NCBI GenBank assembly: GCA_029204225.1
Contig: CM055098.1
Span: 10,040,746-10,104,745, forward strand
Origin: Diphasiastrum complanatum
Taxonomy: Eukaryota > Streptophyta > Lycopodiopsida > Lycopodiales > Lycopodiaceae
DNA length: 64,000 bases
Direction: 5' to 3'
Shown here: positions 60,701 to 64,000 of the stretch, one piece after another
Layout: every line of letters starts with the position of its first letter
How positions within the stretch are numbered: the first letter of the stretch is position 1
Notes under the pieces: model-generated
Databases searched by the model: none
Told to the model about the DNA's origin: nothing
The model's input: only the letters and a program-made list of their open reading frames with translations
Position numbers and translations under genes: made by a program

Positions 60701-61989
60701 AGACCTAATGACGTCGTACATGAAATCTGCAGGTATGACTCTCCCCCCTCTATTGCAATCCACAACTCTCAAAAACTGTGTACCCATGCAGCTGGAGACC
60801 AAGATGTTGAGGATCGGCCTCCTCCTGACATCAGTCCAGCCATCGGACATGAGCTGCATCCATATGTGGCCCAGTGGCGGCGTAGAGGCTCCATCTCTCT
60901 GGACAAGGACTCGACCCTATCTCTCAACATGTGTGTACGGACAACCTTTGAACTAGGGACTCTCCAGCTAGGGCTGACAGACTGTGCAAGGCGGAATGCC
61001 CTTCTGAAGGGCTCAGAATCGGTGATGGCAAAAGGTAGGTTCAGCTCGTAAATCAAACTGGCCACGGCCTGTGTGGCCTCTTTGTCCATGTGTGGCTGAT
61101 GCGCGCCGCGAATGGTCTGCTGCACAAGGGCTCTACCTGGTGGGCGACGGGTGGTGGACCTCGAGCACGGTGCACCAACCGTGACCGGAATGGACGATGA
61201 CGCGACAGGCTGGGCACTAGTGGATGCATCGGCTATAGACGTGGAATGGGGAGAGTGGGATGCACTGGCAGGGATGGGTGCAGCAGCATAAGTGGGGTGC
61301 ACTGGTGGAGGGGCAAGATCTGGCATGGGATATGAAAACTGCTGGCTAGGGAGATCATCCGGATGGGAAGGGAAAGAAGAAGGGATCTCATCCACATCCT
61401 CGAAGGCCTCGTCAGTAGCATCCCGAGCCTGCTCGGGTGGCGGAGAATCCATGAGAAAATCGTAAACTGTTGGCGTGCGAGCAACAGGACGTGGTGGTGG
61501 AACCGCAGTGGCAACTGGTGGACGTGATGGGACGGGATCCACCGGAATGGGTGCAGATGGGGGTGCGTGTGGCGGAACTGTCTGAGGGGGATGAGGGGCA
61601 ATGGGACGGGATGAGGATGGACTCCCTCTCCTCGTGCGTGCCAGCCAAGCAGGCAGCAACTCTGGGTCAATCACATAAGGAGCAGTGCAAAACCGGAGAA
61701 CGCCCTCCGAAATGGTGTTCTCCCCCGCCACGAGCCGTGGCCCATAGGTGTCCAGTAGTCGCTGCCTGTCAGGGACGGTCATGCTGCCACAAGGGGCAGC
61801 ATTTAAGGTGGCACCTTTTTTGGCGCGTGCACTGAGCAAGTGGCCTTTAAGGCGAGTGAGGGACGCAACAAATTCGACGAGGCAGTATCGGCAACGCACG
61901 ATCTTCTGACCGGTCTTGTTGCTCTTGTCGGCAACCCGCCTGACAATGTCTACCTCGTCCCACAGACCGGAAAGGTCGGGTTGCACCAT
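57770..61989 (-). pseudogene. hAT transposase, BED finger + DUF659 + hAT dimerisation domain
   Basis: Start MVQPDLSGLWDEVDIVRRV at 61989. A BED-type zinc finger follows (VRCRYCLVEFVASLTRLKGHL), then a long Pro-rich linker, then the RNase H-like core: LMSDGWTDVRRRP, VVTVVTDNAP, HTPCAAHGIDLLMGDIG. After an intron (donor near 60111) come ADWLEYIYTFGHPAA and, after another, the dimerisation region (CECNWSTWALVHTRRRSRLS). C-terminal exons have AT-hook-like RPGRPKG and RGRPRR. Defects: one-base losses near 60858 and 60640, a TAG in the exon starting near 60015, and a further shift near 59220. By family knowledge it cuts and pastes DNA in the nucleus. Confidence 0.85.
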
Positions 61990-62301
61990 TGCGATGGAGA
62001 AAACTAGGGAAAAAATGCAGATGAAGCTAAAGCTGGAAGGATGGTTTGCTGGAAAAAAATTAGCAGGGTTCACTGTTGGAGAGACGCTGAGAATGGGCGA
62101 AGGCAGGGACAGGCAAAACAGATGCAAGGCAGGGCGGTCTGTGGGCGAAGGGCGAGCGAAGGCAGGGCAGCAAAACCAGAAGCGATGGCAGGGCAGCAAT
62201 GGGCTGGAAAAATTCTGGGAGAGAAAAAGAGAGGGGGGCGGGTAGTTTAGGTTAAAAAAAATTAGAAAAAATATTAAATAATAAATAAACTATTATATTG
62301 T

Positions 62302-62334
62302 GGTACCGCGGTACCAACATGGTACCGCGGTACC
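62302..62334. repeat. Paired 14-bp palindromes GGTACCGCGGTACC
   Basis: Two perfect palindromes five bases apart, followed by a partial third (CAGTACCGCGGGACC), directly inside the right end of the hAT element. They are likely sub-terminal transposase sites. Confidence 0.85.
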
Positions 62335-62353
62335 CAGTACCGCGGGACCTATG

Positions 62354-63026
62354 GTTTGAATCAATACTTTTTTGAATGCTACAATGATTGATCCACTTCA
62401 AAATGCAATGTATAAATGGTTTTTGAATGTCTAGATACTCTACAGTCTCTACTTAAGGCAGCACAATGACATTCTTCTATTTTTCACTAATTTTAAAAAA
62501 TTTACACTATATTTTTATCATTTGTTCCAAATTTGTTTTTCAGTTCACGTTCTGAAAAATGTTCCATTTTGGAACGGGCAACTATGTCCTAGATATAATA
62601 TTGTTATATTGTATAAAAACTCGCACCTTATACTTGATGCTGCTGATTAGTATCTTATTTAGTATGATCGACCCACTCCAGATTTTTTGGAAAGTCCATG
62701 TTTCAATATTGTTTGAATCAATAACTTTTTTGAATTTGAATGCTACAATGATTGATCCACTTCAAGATGCAATGTATAAATGGTTTTTGAATGTCTTACA
62801 GCCCAATGACATTCTTCTATTTTTCACTAATTGTTTTTACACTATATTTTTCTCAGTTGTTCCAAATTTGTTTTTCAGTTCACGTTCTGAAACACGTTCC
62901 ATTTTGAAACGTGCAACTATGTCCTAGATATAACATTGTTATATTGTATAAAAACTGGCACCTTATACTTGATGCTGCTGATTAGTATGTTATTTAGTAT
63001 GATCGACCCACTCCAGATTTTTTGGA
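62354..63026. repeat. Tandem duplication of ~330 bp
   Basis: Copy 1 is about 62354-62691 and copy 2 about 62711-63026; both begin GTTTGAATCAATA and end CTCCAGATTTTTTGGA. Copies differ by small indels. Each contains a word GGCAACTATG / GTGCAACTATG preceded by a GTTCC...GGAAC-type palindrome, similar to the end of the hAT-like element at 12085. Confidence 0.85.
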
Positions 63027-64000
63027 CCTTGTCTTACTAGAAGATGGATGTGCATTCCATGCTTGTGGAAATAATATCGGTGAGGGATGATTTATAGAAA
63101 TGCCTGCATACAAAATTTCTCAAAAGCATGCTGTTAGTTTTTATTGCATCTTTAAAATTGCTAATCATGCTATTTTTGGTGTTTTAAAGTCCTCATTGAA
63201 CTAATATGACATCCTATCACGACACTGCATGATAAAATCATGTGCGTGACAACTGTGGGTTATGTTCTCCATGCTCTTCAAGGGAAATTAGTAGATTCTC
63301 GAACTAGTGGTACAATCACTTTTTCCATGGTTCACAATATATCTCACGAGACGTTCATGCTGTTGGGATGCCAAATCCCTTTCTTGTGTGGACATTTTGG
63401 AGTGTTATCTGCATGAAATCTTCAGCAAATCGATTCTACTGATGTTGAAGAAGTCACGGAGACTACGCACTTGCCTTATGAGCTAGAATATAGGAGGACC
63501 AAGCCCTTAACGATTAAGAGTTTGGAATGGGTGAACATGTTGAACTAGTGGGACACTCGAGGAACAAGGGGGAAATATGTACCCCACGAGGAGGCAGGAA
63601 CAATGGATGTAGCCGTGGAAGGAGTAGAAGCTGAAATTGTAGCTATAGAACAATAACAAGAGTCCGGCCAATTGGAGGCACCAGTACTCAACATTGAACA
63701 CAAAGCGCAAGGAGTGCGCCAAATGCAAGAGGAAGCTACACAAACACCATTGTAGGAAAGGGATTATAGACAAATTGATTTAGATGGTGTAGACATCATA
63801 GATTTAGAAAATGTATTTGCAATTAACGATCTACTTTATCAAAGGTTACATGGACTTAGTTTACTGATGTGACATGTGTTGTATTTATTAGATTACATGA
63901 GCTGAGCAAGAGTGTCAACATTCTGAACACGAGTGCCAATGCTATGTATAGGAGCAATTGTGTTTGAGCAAATGAAGATTAATACTGGTGAACCATGAAA
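63027..64000. other. Degenerate coding-like stretch, unassigned
   Basis: The + strand from about 63430 can be read with four or five stops as STDVEEVTETTHLPYELEYR, KPLTIKSLEWVNML, then a Gln/Glu-rich tail. Composition is protein-like, but no family is recognised. It may be an old retroelement or the same kind of unknown gene as at 629. Confidence 0.35.

Larger units (their letters stand above)
57640..62354 (-). mobile_element. hAT (DUF659-type) DNA transposon, left end not found
   Basis: It carries a multi-exon transposase on the minus strand. The right end is marked by palindromes GGTACCGCGGTACC (62302-62315 and 62321-62334) and a terminal GGGACCTATGG next to unique DNA at 62355. No matching left inverted repeat was found by eye, so target duplications cannot be confirmed. 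Confidence 0.7.

Noticed and set aside
63470-63540. LPYELEYRRTKPL as the next SCYL1 exon (family text LPYEWLVGTQYKP)
   Set aside because: Only the first four residues agree, there is no acceptor in place, and the same frame runs on with unrelated text and stops.

Overview
The window is nuclear DNA of a land plant with a large, repeat-rich genome. Three things point there: plant-type Ty1/copia and Ty3/gypsy retrotransposons primed by initiator tRNA-Met (TGGTATCAGAGC), a short (TTTAGGG)n telomere-type array, and a plant gene cut into small exons by introns of 9 to 18 kb. A fern or another plant with very long introns (gymnosperm, lycophyte) fits best. I cannot name the species from sequence alone.

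The backbone of the window is one host gene on the + strand, an N-terminal kinase-like protein of the SCYL1 family (plant cytoplasmic tRNA-export factor CTEXP / yeast Cex1 type). Its first five coding exons lie at 11465-11587, 29618-29716, 30923-31074, 47229-47301 and 56100-56222. They join in frame into 190 residues, and the gene continues beyond the window. Almost everything else from 11.6 to 64 kb is intron filled with mobile elements.

Left of the gene, 1-4073 is the 5' part of a minus-strand LTR element. Where gag should be, it carries an intron-bearing gene of unknown function in antisense (629-3065). This element sits inside the chromodomain codons of a decayed gypsy chromovirus (4074 to about 9928). 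A 59-unit GA microsatellite lies about 0.9 kb upstream of the host gene.

Intron 1 (18.0 kb) holds a hAT-like non-autonomous transposon with 8-bp target duplications (12085-14253), a minus-strand copia element (14874-22712) split by a plus-strand copia fragment and carrying a small internal inversion, an orphan LTR (24483-25005), and a LINE-like ORF1 remnant (27540-28690). Intron 2 (1.2 kb) is plain. Intron 3 (16.2 kb) holds gypsy debris (32225-33150), a nearly complete copia element broken by only three in-frame stops (33430-39178), a rearranged gypsy (39685-41179), a truncated copia (43340-44370) and a short organellar 23S rRNA fragment (about 46329-46377). Intron 4 (8.8 kb) holds a copia element with paired 423-bp LTRs and a 5-bp target duplication (49564-53813), itself inserted in older copia debris. 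Intron 5 (open at the right edge) holds a multi-exon hAT/DUF659 transposase gene on the minus strand (about 57700-61989), a small convergent gene of unknown function (57268-57606) and a tandem duplication (62354-63026).

All coordinates were read by eye. Splice sites, LTR ends and frameshifts are assigned from the sequence itself and have not been checked by alignment.
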